Source of the DNA: DATAUD01 sp035511075
Lineage (GTDB): Bacteria; Verrucomicrobiota; Verrucomicrobiia; Limisphaerales; Palsa-1400
Length of the DNA stretch: 64,000 nucleotides
Assembly: GCA_035511075.1 (NCBI GenBank)
Contig: DATKFW010000015.1
Span: 127,602-191,601 of the forward strand
Direction of reading: 5' to 3'
Both the position numbers and the translations under genes were made by a program. This document shows positions 15,681-24,536 of the stretch, in pieces (positions within the stretch are counted from its first letter, which is position 1; each line of letters starts with the position of its first letter). The notes under the pieces are model-generated. The model had not been told where the DNA came from. It saw only the letters and a program-made list of their open reading frames with translations, and did no database searches.

Positions 15681-18602
15681 ATGACAACATTACATCAAGC
15701 GGAACGGCTGGCGCGCAAGATTGGCGAACTTGTGGGACATCCGGCGTCCGATGCCCAGGCGGGCCGGCTGGCGCAGGATTACGCGGAGTTATGCCGCGCG
15801 GCCAACCGCAGGCTTGAACAGTGCGCCCTGATGATCGAAGCCGGTCAGAGCCTCCAAGCCCTTCAACTGGCCGAAACGCCGCCGCCGTTGCTGGATTTGA
15901 TCACCGTCTTAAGTTTTCGCCAGGCCGCTGATTGGCGGGTCTACTGTCAAACACACAATTTACCGTGGACGGAGCCCTTCTATGACAAGTACCTCCGGCT
16001 GTTGAACTCGACCTATGGCAAGGGGATTGCGGGCGACCATCCCTTTTACCGTGATTATCGCCGCGCGGTGATGAAAAACGACGATGACCGGGCGCTGTCC
16101 ATTCTACGGGTCATTGCGCGCTTGAATCCCGCCGACCAGAATACAAAGGACGAATTGAAGCGGCTGGAGGAGAAGCTGGTTCGCGTAAAGGTGGAGGCGT
16201 TGAGCGGCGCCCTAGAAAAGGGCGAAGTCGCCGCGGCGACCGCGCAGGTGGCGAGGCTTGAATCATCCGGTCTTCCCATTCCGTCGTCGCATCCGGTCTG
16301 GCAACGCCTCCAGGTGGCGCGTTGCCAGGAATTGCTCGCCAAGGCCAGGACACTTCGGGAAAACGGCGCGTGGGAGGAGGCGGAAGGATTGGTTGATGAA
16401 ATTCATGCGCTGGCCACACAGAACAATCTCCAACTGCCCGCCGCAGACGCCGACCTGTGGAATTCCCTGGAAGAATGGACAGGCAGCCAGCGCGGGACGT
16501 ACGCGCGCGAGCAGGATTCCAAGCGCGCTGTTTCGGCGCTGGAGTATGAAGTCCAAAACATCGAAAACATGCGCTGCTTCGCCCCCAAGGCCGGCGTGGC
16601 CCAAACCCAATCTGAGCTTGCATCGCTGACGGCCAAATGGCGTCAGGCGGAGGAAATTGGCCTTCCGCTGGACGCCGCGCTGACGGATCGGTGCCGGACG
16701 GGCGAGGCCTGGTTGCAAAGCCGGATCAGGGCGGCCGAGAGAAGCCAGCGCGCCCTGATGATCGTTGTCACGCTCTTGATTTTGTGCGCCATCGGCGCGG
16801 CAGTGCCCGTGGCCCTGGATTGGTCGAGGCAACGCGAGTTTCTCGCATCGCTCAACAGTCTGGAATCCGCGCGCAGGGTTACCGACGCGCAAGCGGTCGT
16901 GCAGAGCATTCCGGAGAAATTAAAAACCAAGCCGAAGATGGCCGAGGGCGTGAGCAAAGCGGAACATTTTATTTCCCGTGAACTGGCCTTGACAGAAAGC
17001 TTTGATCGAAAGCTTGCCGCGCTGCGGGAAACCAGCGATGCGGGCGGTTCCATCGAACAGGCCGGCGCGCGACGCGCCGAATGCGAAGAAGCGATCCCCA
17101 CGCTGGCGCCGGAATTCCAACCGGCCGCCCGAAACGCGCTGGCGACATGGGATTCCGGATGGGCAGTGGTGCGCAACGGGGAGTTGTCTTCGCGCCTGGA
17201 TCGCGCCGAAAAATTGGCGGCGGATTTGAACCCGGGCACTGGATTCGAGGCGGCGCAGGCAGTGGTGCCGCCGCTTCAGGGGGCACTTGCGACGCTGGAC
17301 ACTTTGCTGACGCAACCGCCGCCGGTGGATGCGGCGCTGGACGCGAAGTATCACGAACTTGCCGCCAAAGCCGCTCATTGGAACGAAGCCGTCCAGGATT
17401 GGGAAAAGACGCAGGCTTCGTTGCAACAAGCGCAGGGCCTGGAGGAATATTTGCGGACGCTGGCCCATCTGGCGGAATCTCCTTTTGCGGCGCCGGCGCA
17501 ACGGGATGCGGCGGCGGAAATTTCGAGCTTCAGGATCAACGAGCCAACGTTGTTGGGCGAACTGCTCCTGCCAGATGACAAGGACGCGTGGGCTTCACTG
17601 ACCAACAGCGCCTCGTGGCCGCAAACCTCGATGCCAGCGCAACCGTCCGCCGAGGAAAAGGAGGCTTATCTGAAATTGCGGGACGATAAGAACATGCAGG
17701 ACATTTACGCCTACCAACTGGTCACCAACGCGCGACCCGGAAACCCGTTTCAGTCACACCCGGTTTTTGCGCGCGGATTGATCGCCCCCGATCGCGCGGG
17801 CCAGGAATCGGGACTGATCTTCGATCCGACGGAGCGACGCGACGAAGCGCATTTTATTCCGGTGGCTTACAGTGATTGGGATTACGTGAAGGTCACGAGG
17901 CTGTTTCGCACCGAGGAATGCGACACGTTTGAACGGCTCGGTTTGGGCGAATGGATCGATTCGAACACGGGCAATTACCAGAAACCGGTGCTGCAGCTCT
18001 TCGATCAGTTGAACCAGGACGAAAATTCCGCCGCCATTTTCCGCGCGTTCGTAATGAGGAAGCTTTATGAGATGGCGCGGATGCGTCCGCTGGATTGGGG
18101 ATTGCAATGGGCGCCGGATGCCGCGCGAAACATCCGGAAACTTGAGGAACTGGGGGCCGGGGAGCTTCAGAGCGGGGACTGGATGGTTCGCAGCAAGGCG
18201 GAAAAATACGAAAAGGAATTGCAGGCCTTTTTTGCTGCGGCGCGGACGGTTTCCCTGGAGAACGAGGCCTTGTTCTTCCGTCAACTGGCGCGCCGCACTT
18301 GCGACCAGGGCTTTGTATTTGCGGGCTACGTGGGGCTGGATGGCACGCCGGTCCTTCGGCGGAGCATCATTCCCGGCGGCGAATATTGGGGCTGGGACGC
18401 CCGGTCCGCCTCCGCCGGGCTGCTTTTCCGGCGCGCCTCGGGGGGAGCGCGCCTGGACAAGCTGGGGGAGCCGGCGCCATGCACGCCGCTGCTCGTGTTT
18501 CAGGGAGACCGCAGGAAAATCCTTCTTGACGCACAACAGGCGGCGGACGCGACGGCGGTCGCTTCGGTGTCCGCTCTGCCGCCTTTTTTTTCCGGCCTAT
18601 GA
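15681..18602 (+). CDS. Large helical single-pass membrane protein of the GTPase/channel operon
   Basis: The 973-residue protein has a helical, TPR-like or coiled N-terminal half (including DDDRALSILRVIARLNPADQ), one membrane helix at about 356-376 (ALMIVVTLLILCAIGAAVPV), and a second long helical region to about residue 620. A mixed C-terminal domain includes a Gly- and Trp-rich piece (PGGEYWGWDARSAS). No enzyme motif is apparent. It starts 19 bases after the GAP1-like gene and its stop overlaps the next start (ATGA at 18599-18602), so it belongs to the same operon. A scaffold across the inner membrane is a reasonable inference. I do not recognise the family. Confidence 0.7.
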   Translation: MTTLHQAERLARKIGELVGHPASDAQAGRLAQDYAELCRAANRRLEQCALMIEAGQSLQALQLAETPPPLLDLITVLSFRQAADWRVYCQTHNLPWTEPFYDKYLRLLNSTYGKGIAGDHPFYRDYRRAVMKNDDDRALSILRVIARLNPADQNTKDELKRLEEKLVRVKVEALSGALEKGEVAAATAQVARLESSGLPIPSSHPVWQRLQVARCQELLAKARTLRENGAWEEAEGLVDEIHALATQNNLQLPAADADLWNSLEEWTGSQRGTYAREQDSKRAVSALEYEVQNIENMRCFAPKAGVAQTQSELASLTAKWRQAEEIGLPLDAALTDRCRTGEAWLQSRIRAAERSQRALMIVVTLLILCAIGAAVPVALDWSRQREFLASLNSLESARRVTDAQAVVQSIPEKLKTKPKMAEGVSKAEHFISRELALTESFDRKLAALRETSDAGGSIEQAGARRAECEEAIPTLAPEFQPAARNALATWDSGWAVVRNGELSSRLDRAEKLAADLNPGTGFEAAQAVVPPLQGALATLDTLLTQPPPVDAALDAKYHELAAKAAHWNEAVQDWEKTQASLQQAQGLEEYLRTLAHLAESPFAAPAQRDAAAEISSFRINEPTLLGELLLPDDKDAWASLTNSASWPQTSMPAQPSAEEKEAYLKLRDDKNMQDIYAYQLVTNARPGNPFQSHPVFARGLIAPDRAGQESGLIFDPTERRDEAHFIPVAYSDWDYVKVTRLFRTEECDTFERLGLGEWIDSNTGNYQKPVLQLFDQLNQDENSAAIFRAFVMRKLYEMARMRPLDWGLQWAPDAARNIRKLEELGAGELQSGDWMVRSKAEKYEKELQAFFAAARTVSLENEALFFRQLARRTCDQGFVFAGYVGLDGTPVLRRSIIPGGEYWGWDARSASAGLLFRRASGGARLDKLGEPAPCTPLLVFQGDRRKILLDAQQAADATAVASVSALPPFFSGL

Positions 18603-19135
18603 GCGATGGCGAAACAAGCCAATATCCATTGCGATGGCGCGGCCGTCAGAGCGGCCCCTATCCTGTGTCTGAAATCAACCGGATGCTCGATGAACATGAA
18701 ATCGGCATGGGCCATGAAATTCTTTATCAGGACAAATGGATCGTTTTGGAGGAATTCTTCGCGGCCACAAGCCAGACCACTCCCGCGCCCATAACGCCCC
18801 CGACCAAGAACTTCAGATCGCCCGGCCTGACCGTGTCGCCGCGCGAAATAACGCCGGCGGTGAGCTTCAAAGTCTCCGTAAGCCCGGCGCAGCGGGACCC
18901 GAATGCCGCGCCCGCGCGCCCGCGCAACCGGCTGGTTTTTGCGTTTCTGGCCATTTGCCTGGGGTTTCTGGGGCTGCATAATTTTTATGCCCGCCAGTGG
19001 TTGACTGGCTTGCTGCAGTTGCTCTTGAGCGTCGCCACTTCGTTGATGGGTTTCGGCATCATCGCGTCCTGGCTTTGGGCGATGGTCGAAGCGCTGGTTG
19101 TGAGCAAAGACGGCTCCGGCGCAGAAATGACCTGA
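18599..19135 (+). CDS. GYF_2 and TM2-domain membrane protein
   Basis: Residues 8-55 resemble a GYF_2 domain (YPLRWRGRQSGPYPVSEINR, later DKWIVLEEFF), a module thought to bind proline-rich peptides. After a Pro-rich linker, residues 118-170 form a TM2 module with two membrane helices and the typical GLHNFYARQWLTGLLQLLL motif. The start overlaps the preceding stop (ATGA), showing translational coupling. The first gene of this operon also carries a GYF-like domain. Both may recognise Pro-rich segments such as the linker in the vWA protein at 21385; that link is inference. Confidence 0.82.
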   Translation: MSDGETSQYPLRWRGRQSGPYPVSEINRMLDEHEIGMGHEILYQDKWIVLEEFFAATSQTTPAPITPPTKNFRSPGLTVSPREITPAVSFKVSVSPAQRDPNAAPARPRNRLVFAFLAICLGFLGLHNFYARQWLTGLLQLLLSVATSLMGFGIIASWLWAMVEALVVSKDGSGAEMT

Positions 19136-19154
19136 GCCTCAATGGAATAATGCC

Positions 19155-20159
19155 ATGGACCCCGCTTCCCTTCCGCCAAAACCCACTGTTTCCGAACCCG
19201 GCCCGCGCCCGCTGGAGAAACGAACCCTGCCGGCGCGGCGCGCGCCCGACGCGGCCCCGGGGCAGCCGCGGCCAGCCGTCGTTTCGCTGAACTGGGAGGA
19301 GCAGGACATTGAAAACCGCTGGGGCATCTTCAAGGGCGGGCGATTCACGAGCGTCAATAAGACTTTTAGCTTCGTTCTCGCCGCGATTGCCAGCGCGATT
19401 TTTCTCTGGCTGATGTTCAAGCTGGATCGCAGTCAATTGAGCTTCCGGAGATTTGGAACGATCTTTGTGCGGCCGGGAAACTTGTTCGCAACCGGTCCGG
19501 CCACGCTGTGTTTTTTTTGGGGCGTGATGGTCTGTATGTTGAAGATTCCAAAACTGAATCTGCAACGAAAGGCGCTGGAGCTGGCGGCCGTCCCCCAGGA
19601 CCGCGAGTTCGTCCTCAACGAGGCGACGGCCCGGACTGTCCTTGAACGGACGCGCAGCCTGGCCGGTGACACGAGGCATTTCATCCTGCTCAACCGCATC
19701 GACCGCGCCTTGTCCAATTTGCACAACATCGGGGGAATCAGCGACGTAGCCATCATTCTCAAGGCGCAGGCCGAGAACGACGAAAACATGGTCGCCTCCA
19801 GCTACGCGCTTATCCAGGCGATGATCTGGTCGATTCCGGTGCTGGGGTTCATTGGCACGGTGCTGGGGCTGAGCATCGCGATCAGCAGGTTTACTAGCGT
19901 CATCAGTGTTTCGCAGGGGGCGATCAGCGCGGCGGAGGAAATGAACCGCATGAAGGAACATTTGAAGGACGTGACCGCGGGGCTTTCGACCGCCTTCGAG
20001 ACGACGCTGGTGGGATTGGGGTTCGCTTTGATACTGCATTTGATCGCGGACCTGGTGCAACAGAGGGAGACCGATTTTTTGGACGACTGCAACGAATACT
20101 GCCAGGCGCACGTGGTGTCCAAGCTGCGCACCCGCGGGAAGGAGGACAATGCCAAGTAG
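19155..20159 (+). CDS. MotA/TolQ/ExbB-family proton-channel subunit
   Basis: This is a 334-residue inner-membrane protein. After a Pro/Arg-rich cytoplasmic leader, helices lie near residues 72-90 (FVLAAIASAIFLWLMF) and 110-130. The two conserved channel helices follow: IPVLGFIGTVLGLSIAIS (about 226-245) and VTAGLSTAFETTLVGLGFAL (about 275-295). These match the TolQ/ExbB signatures. The family forms a pentamer around an ExbD/TolR/MotB dimer and converts proton flow into rotation or force. Two ExbD-like genes follow directly; the first starts 11 bases before this gene ends. No TonB, TolA or flagellar gene is present, so the output is probably the other proteins of this operon. Confidence 0.88.
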   Translation: MDPASLPPKPTVSEPGPRPLEKRTLPARRAPDAAPGQPRPAVVSLNWEEQDIENRWGIFKGGRFTSVNKTFSFVLAAIASAIFLWLMFKLDRSQLSFRRFGTIFVRPGNLFATGPATLCFFWGVMVCMLKIPKLNLQRKALELAAVPQDREFVLNEATARTVLERTRSLAGDTRHFILLNRIDRALSNLHNIGGISDVAIILKAQAENDENMVASSYALIQAMIWSIPVLGFIGTVLGLSIAISRFTSVISVSQGAISAAEEMNRMKEHLKDVTAGLSTAFETTLVGLGFALILHLIADLVQQRETDFLDDCNEYCQAHVVSKLRTRGKEDNAK

Positions 20160-20694
20160 ATTGCGCAGCGGGAAGGCCCGGGTGTCGTTCTTTGCGTTTC
20201 AGGACATGATCACCACCGTGACGGGGGTGTTGCTGCTGATCACGTTATTATTGACGCTTTACCTCCACGCGCAGCCCGACCCGGCCGCGCCCGCGGAAAC
20301 TGTCCGCGACAAGCTGGCGAAGGCGCAGCAGGAACTGGGGGCCAGGCTGGCGGAATTGCAGCGGCGGCAATTGGAGCAAATGGCGTTGACCAACAGGGTT
20401 TTTGTCGTGGCGGAGCCGGATCGGACGGGCAAACAGCCCGTGCTGGTGGTTCTCTCCGCGACCAACGGCTCATGGACCCGCCTCGGCAGCACCAACACCG
20501 TGCAATTCCCCGCCGGCGGGTTCGGTGACATTCTCAAACAGTGGGACCCGGCGGCCCAACGCATCGTTTTTTACGTTCGTCCCTCGGCCATCGGGCATTT
20601 TGACGCCTGCCGGCAATTGGCTTTGGACCGCTCCTTCAACGTGGGTTACGATGCGGCGGAGGAGGGCCGGCAATATATTTTGGCGCCGCGATGA
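20149..20694 (+). CDS. ExbD/TolR-like channel subunit, first copy
   Basis: The 181-residue protein has one N-terminal membrane helix with an aspartate at its start (FFAFQDMITTVTGVLLLITL, D19), as expected of the proton-carrying Asp in ExbD, TolR and MotB. A coiled segment (about 48-80) and a small alpha/beta periplasmic domain follow (PVLVVLSATNGSW, then IVFYVRPSAIGHFDACRQL). There is no OmpA-type peptidoglycan-binding domain. The start lies inside the ExbB-like gene and the stop overlaps the next start (ATGA at 20691-20694). It probably forms the channel core with the ExbB-like protein, possibly as a heterodimer with the second copy. Confidence 0.8.
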   Translation: MPSRLRSGKARVSFFAFQDMITTVTGVLLLITLLLTLYLHAQPDPAAPAETVRDKLAKAQQELGARLAELQRRQLEQMALTNRVFVVAEPDRTGKQPVLVVLSATNGSWTRLGSTNTVQFPAGGFGDILKQWDPAAQRIVFYVRPSAIGHFDACRQLALDRSFNVGYDAAEEGRQYILAPR

Positions 20695-21362
20695 AAAATA
20701 AATCTTCAGGTTTTTACGCCAGCAGTCTGGAGATGTTGCTGGACACGATGTGCAACATGCTCGGAGGGGTGGTGTTTATCTCGTTGATGGTGGCGATGGT
20801 GATGCACGACGCGCCGCCGACGGCACAGGAGGATTATCGCAAAAATGCCATCCACCTCACCAACGAATTGGCGGCGGTGACCGTGTCCAATGCGGCGGTT
20901 GAATTGGAACTTCAAGCCACACTCCAGCGCCTGCAAGACCCGCATCAGCGTTTTCGCACCAACCAGATGCGGCTGCCCAATTTGTCAAATACGGAATTGC
21001 GGCCGTGGCCGGTCATCATTCGATATGACAAGCTTTATCCCATGGACGTCATGCCGGCGGTTCGGGGCGGCGTTCCCGCGCATAATGACCGCAGTATTTC
21101 CCGCACCGAATACGCGGAGCCGAAACCGGGGCAGGGCGAGGAACCCGATGCGGGCGTCGGCGGAATGGTCGAGGCCTTCACGGCGAGCGCCAGGTCGAAT
21201 TATTACTTTGAATTCTATGTTTATGAGGATTCCTTTGACGCGTTTGTGCGCGCCCGTGAAGCCGCCGCGCGACTGGGCTTCCAATACGGCTGGGAGCCTT
21301 TGCCGGCAAACCGATTGTTGCGGCTGAGCCGACAGGCGGAACACGTTCTGCCGCAAAACTGA
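20691..21362 (+). CDS. ExbD/TolR-like channel subunit, second copy
   Basis: The 223-residue protein has a single membrane helix near the N-terminus with an embedded aspartate (SLEMLLDTMCNMLGGVVFIS, D18). A coiled stretch (about 45-95) and a periplasmic alpha/beta domain with YYFEFYVYEDSFDAFVRARE follow. It differs strongly from the first ExbD-like copy, so this is an old pair rather than a recent duplication. The start overlaps the preceding stop. Two distinct ExbD-like partners for one ExbB-like protein would allow an asymmetric stator, which is inference. Confidence 0.78.
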   Translation: MKNKSSGFYASSLEMLLDTMCNMLGGVVFISLMVAMVMHDAPPTAQEDYRKNAIHLTNELAAVTVSNAAVELELQATLQRLQDPHQRFRTNQMRLPNLSNTELRPWPVIIRYDKLYPMDVMPAVRGGVPAHNDRSISRTEYAEPKPGQGEEPDAGVGGMVEAFTASARSNYYFEFYVYEDSFDAFVRAREAAARLGFQYGWEPLPANRLLRLSRQAEHVLPQN

Positions 21363-21384
21363 GCCGCATGGCAAACCTGGTCCT

Positions 21385-22566
21385 GTGACAAAGAAATTTC
21401 AGCACGGCATCAGGGACATCGCCATAGTGGTCGCGGTTCTGGCGCTGTTGCTCGCGCTGGCGCTGCTGTTCCGGCAGCCCCCGCAGCCGGCGCGCGATCT
21501 CGTCTTCGGCGATTTGGGGCGGGTGCATTCGGCGTTGACCAATCTGACGGAATCAACTTCCGAAACGCCGATGGTCGCGCCGACGAACAATCCGGCAGAG
21601 GCGCGGCCAGTTGTCCCTTTGCCATTAACAGAATCGAACGGCAACACGGCGCTGACACCGGTAACGCGGCCCACAAACAACGCGATGGCTGACGCAGTCG
21701 CCGCCGCGTTGGCTGCCCGGCCCCTTGTCACGACGCAACTGGCGCCTCCGCCGCTGACGCCGACGCCGATGCCGACCCCGGCGCCGGCACCCGCCCCCGC
21801 GTCGGTTCCGTCCACGCCACCAGCGCCTTATACGCCTGCGCCAGGTCCGGAGCCTGACTCCAAGATGCCGACCGCTGCTTTGCTGGCTGGCGTTAAGGGC
21901 GATGCTCCGGCTGCGCTTGAAAACGTCCCCACAAGCACGGCGTCGCTTCTGGGCGTGGACTCGGACAAATCGACGCCGATCCCGTCAGCAGCGACCGCGA
22001 CGGTGGCTGCCCCGACGCCAATGCCGTCAGCATCGACCGCGACGGTGGTTGCCTCGCCGCAGAGCCTGCCAGGCACGGGCAATGAAACAAACGTAAGCTT
22101 TATTGTGGATCAGTCGTTGAGCATGAGGAAAAACGGAAAATCCAGCAGGGCGCGAAGGGAGTTGCTGCAGATACTGGAGAGGATGGGGCCGGCAGAAACT
22201 TTCTACGTCCTGGTGTTTCATTCCGGCGGCGACGAAGGAATGCCCGGCCTGGGACCTGTGGCCGCCACGCCGGACAACATTCGCGCCATGACTAACTGGC
22301 TTTTCTCTGTCGGGCACAGATTCGGTTCCGACCCGGCCAAAGGCATGCGGCGCGCGTTGGGAATAGTTCCGGCGCCGGATACGGTCTGGCTGATATCTGA
22401 CGGGGAATTTTCAAAGAACGCGGTCGAGGCCATTCGCGAGGCCAACGAAAATGTTAACGCGCGTATTAACACAGTTGTACTTTACAGCGCTCAGGGCCGG
22501 GTGCTGATGCAGCGGATCGCCGATGAGAACGGCGGCATTTGCCGGTTTATTGCGCCTCCTCCATGA
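21385..22566 (+). CDS. Membrane-anchored von Willebrand factor A protein
   Basis: The start is GTG at 21385. One membrane helix (about residues 11-29, IAIVVAVLALLLALALLF) is followed by a linker of about 200 residues rich in Pro, Ala and Thr, with short repeats such as TATVAAPTPMPS. The vWA domain (about 232-390) has a complete-looking MIDAS: DQSLS for the DxSxS loop and a later aspartate in WLISDGEF. Such domains bind ligands through a metal ion. The topology predicts a periplasmic vWA on a flexible stalk. The next gene starts inside this stop codon. It probably receives motion or signal from the ExbB/ExbD-like channel. Confidence 0.85.
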   Translation: MTKKFQHGIRDIAIVVAVLALLLALALLFRQPPQPARDLVFGDLGRVHSALTNLTESTSETPMVAPTNNPAEARPVVPLPLTESNGNTALTPVTRPTNNAMADAVAAALAARPLVTTQLAPPPLTPTPMPTPAPAPAPASVPSTPPAPYTPAPGPEPDSKMPTAALLAGVKGDAPAALENVPTSTASLLGVDSDKSTPIPSAATATVAAPTPMPSASTATVVASPQSLPGTGNETNVSFIVDQSLSMRKNGKSSRARRELLQILERMGPAETFYVLVFHSGGDEGMPGLGPVAATPDNIRAMTNWLFSVGHRFGSDPAKGMRRALGIVPAPDTVWLISDGEFSKNAVEAIREANENVNARINTVVLYSAQGRVLMQRIADENGGICRFIAPPP

Positions 22567-23393
22567 AGCGATCGCGCCGCCGGATGCAGGACGCCGTCAT
22601 TGCGATGGGCATCATCGTGGTGCTGCTGGCGCTGTGGCGTTTGCGGGTGCGGCCGCGGCAGTTCGGCAGCGTTGGCGAGTGGGCCGCCAGCAATATTCTT
22701 GGGAGCGCCACTTTGAGCGTGTTGCCCGGCGCCGGCCAGGAGGGCGCGCCCGTGGGATCGCCCGTCGCGGCACCGGTGAACAGGCCGGCCTCGTCGTCCA
22801 GTGCGACGACCAACTCGTCGGCGCCGGGAAGCGGACCAGAGACCAATGCGGGCAGCACCAACGCGAACGTCACGTTGATCGCCGACAGCGATTCCATCGA
22901 AGCGCCGCCTTCCAGGAGGTCCAACGTGGTGGACGCGGCGACGATGGAACAGCGGCTGGGCGAAGTCGGCGCCAAGGGCGGGGACCTTCAGTTTTCGCTT
23001 TTTTGGAGAAATATCAACGACCTGGACCTTCACTGCATCGATCCCGCAAACGAGGAAATTTACTACCAGAACAAAGTCTCCATCCGCACTGGCGGCGAAC
23101 TGGATGTGGACCAGAACGCGCACCAGCCGTATAACAATTCGCCGGTGGAGAATATTTACTGGGCATTTGGCACGGCGCCCGCGGGTCTTTACCGAGTCTA
23201 CGTGGTTTTTTACGCCGAGCGGGTCGAGGGCGGGACTCCATTTACCGTTCGGACGGTGGTGCGTGGCAAAACCAATTATTTCTCCGCAATCATTTCCTTC
23301 ACGGGTCAGAGGGAAAGAAACTGGATTTGCACGTTGAAATACGATCCGGCCAACCCGAACCCAACCAATCGTTATCTTTTTCTTCGACAATAA
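22563..23393 (+). CDS. Membrane-anchored YfaP/DUF2135-like protein
   Basis: I place the start at the ATG at 22563, which overlaps the vWA stop (ATGA), rather than at an upstream ATG inside the vWA gene. A basic N-terminus and one membrane helix (about residues 10-22) are followed by a Ser/Thr/Ala-rich linker. A beta domain (about 135-276) contains NDLDLHCIDPANEEIYY, GGELDVDQNAH, PVENIYW and PAGLYRVYVVFY. This pattern matches the DUF2135 domain of E. coli YfaP, an uncharacterised secreted beta-sandwich protein. It is the last gene of the operon, ending 10 bases before the convergent esterase gene. A periplasmic ligand or partner of the vWA protein is a plausible role. Confidence 0.78.
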   Translation: MKRSRRRMQDAVIAMGIIVVLLALWRLRVRPRQFGSVGEWAASNILGSATLSVLPGAGQEGAPVGSPVAAPVNRPASSSSATTNSSAPGSGPETNAGSTNANVTLIADSDSIEAPPSRRSNVVDAATMEQRLGEVGAKGGDLQFSLFWRNINDLDLHCIDPANEEIYYQNKVSIRTGGELDVDQNAHQPYNNSPVENIYWAFGTAPAGLYRVYVVFYAERVEGGTPFTVRTVVRGKTNYFSAIISFTGQRERNWICTLKYDPANPNPTNRYLFLRQ

Positions 23394-23403
23394 TTCGCCC
23401 AGA

Positions 23404-24504
23404 CTAGCGGAAGAGCAGGGGGGTGAATGTCGCGAGGTTGCGACGCCAAACCCTCCAGCTATGCACGCCGGGAACTTCCGTCCACGTGTGCTGGATGCCC
23501 TCGGTGTCCAGCCAATGCACAAAATCCAGGTTCGGCTTGAGCAAACCGTCGTCTTTGCCGCAGGAAATCCAAAGCAGGCGCAGACTGTCATTCGCCTTGG
23601 CATTCAGATTGGGAAATGCGGCGGCATAGTTGGTGTCCACGCCGCCGGAGCTAAACGCGCCAATCCAGGCAAAACGATCCAGGTTATTTAATCCCACGGT
23701 GATCGATTCAGCGCCGCCCATGGACAACCCGGCAATGGCGCGCGATTTCCGGTCGGCCGAAATGCGGTATTCCTTCTCCACGCGGGGCAGGACCTCGTCC
23801 AGGAGCGAGGCGCGGAACTGGCGCGCGTTTCGTTGCGACAAGTCCGGATCGCGCGGTCGCCCAAAGCCGCGATGCAGAATCTCCAACGTGCCGTAACCCA
23901 GCGGCATTACCACAATCATCGGTTTGACTTCGCCCCGGGCGATCAAGTTGTCAAGTATTACATTGGCGCGCCCTACCGACCACCACGCCGTGGCGTCGTC
24001 GCTGAAGCCGTGCAGGAGATAGAGCGCGGGATAGCGTTTTCTCGATGTGGGATTGTAGCCTGGAGGGGTATAGACGAAATACGCGCGCTCGTCATTGGCG
24101 GCCGGGGAATGGTAAGTGTGGCGATGGATGACGCCGCGGGGAACATCGTTGATCTCCCAGGGGAGGGAGGCCGGGCCGGGAACATGGACCTCGCTCTCGG
24201 TGTTGAGAAGGTTGTATTTCATGAGCGGGTTGTTCGGGTCGATAACGCGCAGCCCGTCCACACTGAAGGAATACCCATAGTAATCAGGTTCCAACGGGGT
24301 CGTGGTGGCGGTCCAGACGCCCTGGTCGTCTTTCTGCATCGGGGAGTTCGGCAGACTTTCACACTGGAGTCGGACCTCCGTGGCGTTGGGCGCTTTGACG
24401 CGAAACGTGACGGTTCCATCGGAATGAACTTCCGGCGAAACGATCGATTGGGAAAAAACAGGGGTCACCAGCGCGAACGCCAACGGCAAATGAAGTGCTT
24501 TCAT
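23404..24504 (-). CDS. Secreted esterase of the enterochelin/feruloyl esterase (Esterase D) type
   Basis: The ATG at 24504 begins a signal peptide (MKALHLPLAFALVTPVFSQS). Residues 25-105 form an Ig/E-set domain (VTFRVKAPNATEVRLQCE). The alpha/beta-hydrolase that follows has RKRYPALYLLHGFSDD, the nucleophile elbow GLSMGG, a SCGKDDGL acid region and the catalytic His near VPGVHSWRVW. This is the layout of XynZ-type feruloyl or acetyl-xylan esterases and enterochelin esterase relatives. The substrate is probably an acylated polysaccharide, which fits the glycan-degrading content of the window, but this is not proven. The gene is convergent with the nine-gene operon. Confidence 0.88.
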   Translation of the reverse strand: MKALHLPLAFALVTPVFSQSIVSPEVHSDGTVTFRVKAPNATEVRLQCESLPNSPMQKDDQGVWTATTTPLEPDYYGYSFSVDGLRVIDPNNPLMKYNLLNTESEVHVPGPASLPWEINDVPRGVIHRHTYHSPAANDERAYFVYTPPGYNPTSRKRYPALYLLHGFSDDATAWWSVGRANVILDNLIARGEVKPMIVVMPLGYGTLEILHRGFGRPRDPDLSQRNARQFRASLLDEVLPRVEKEYRISADRKSRAIAGLSMGGAESITVGLNNLDRFAWIGAFSSGGVDTNYAAAFPNLNAKANDSLRLLWISCGKDDGLLKPNLDFVHWLDTEGIQHTWTEVPGVHSWRVWRRNLATFTPLLFR

Positions 24505-24536
24505 GCCCGGACAATACCGCCAACGTCCCCCGGCGC

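Noticed and set aside
19059..20111. 350-codon frame antisense to the ExbB-like gene
   Set aside because: The plus strand has conserved channel helices and operon overlaps; the antisense frame is rich in Arg, Gln and His without any pattern.
11467..23393. Reading the operon as a Zorya system
   Set aside because: Zorya needs a MotB-like ZorB with a peptidoglycan-binding domain and ZorC/D or E effectors (helicase or nuclease); neither ExbD-like copy has an OmpA domain and no nuclease or helicase is present.
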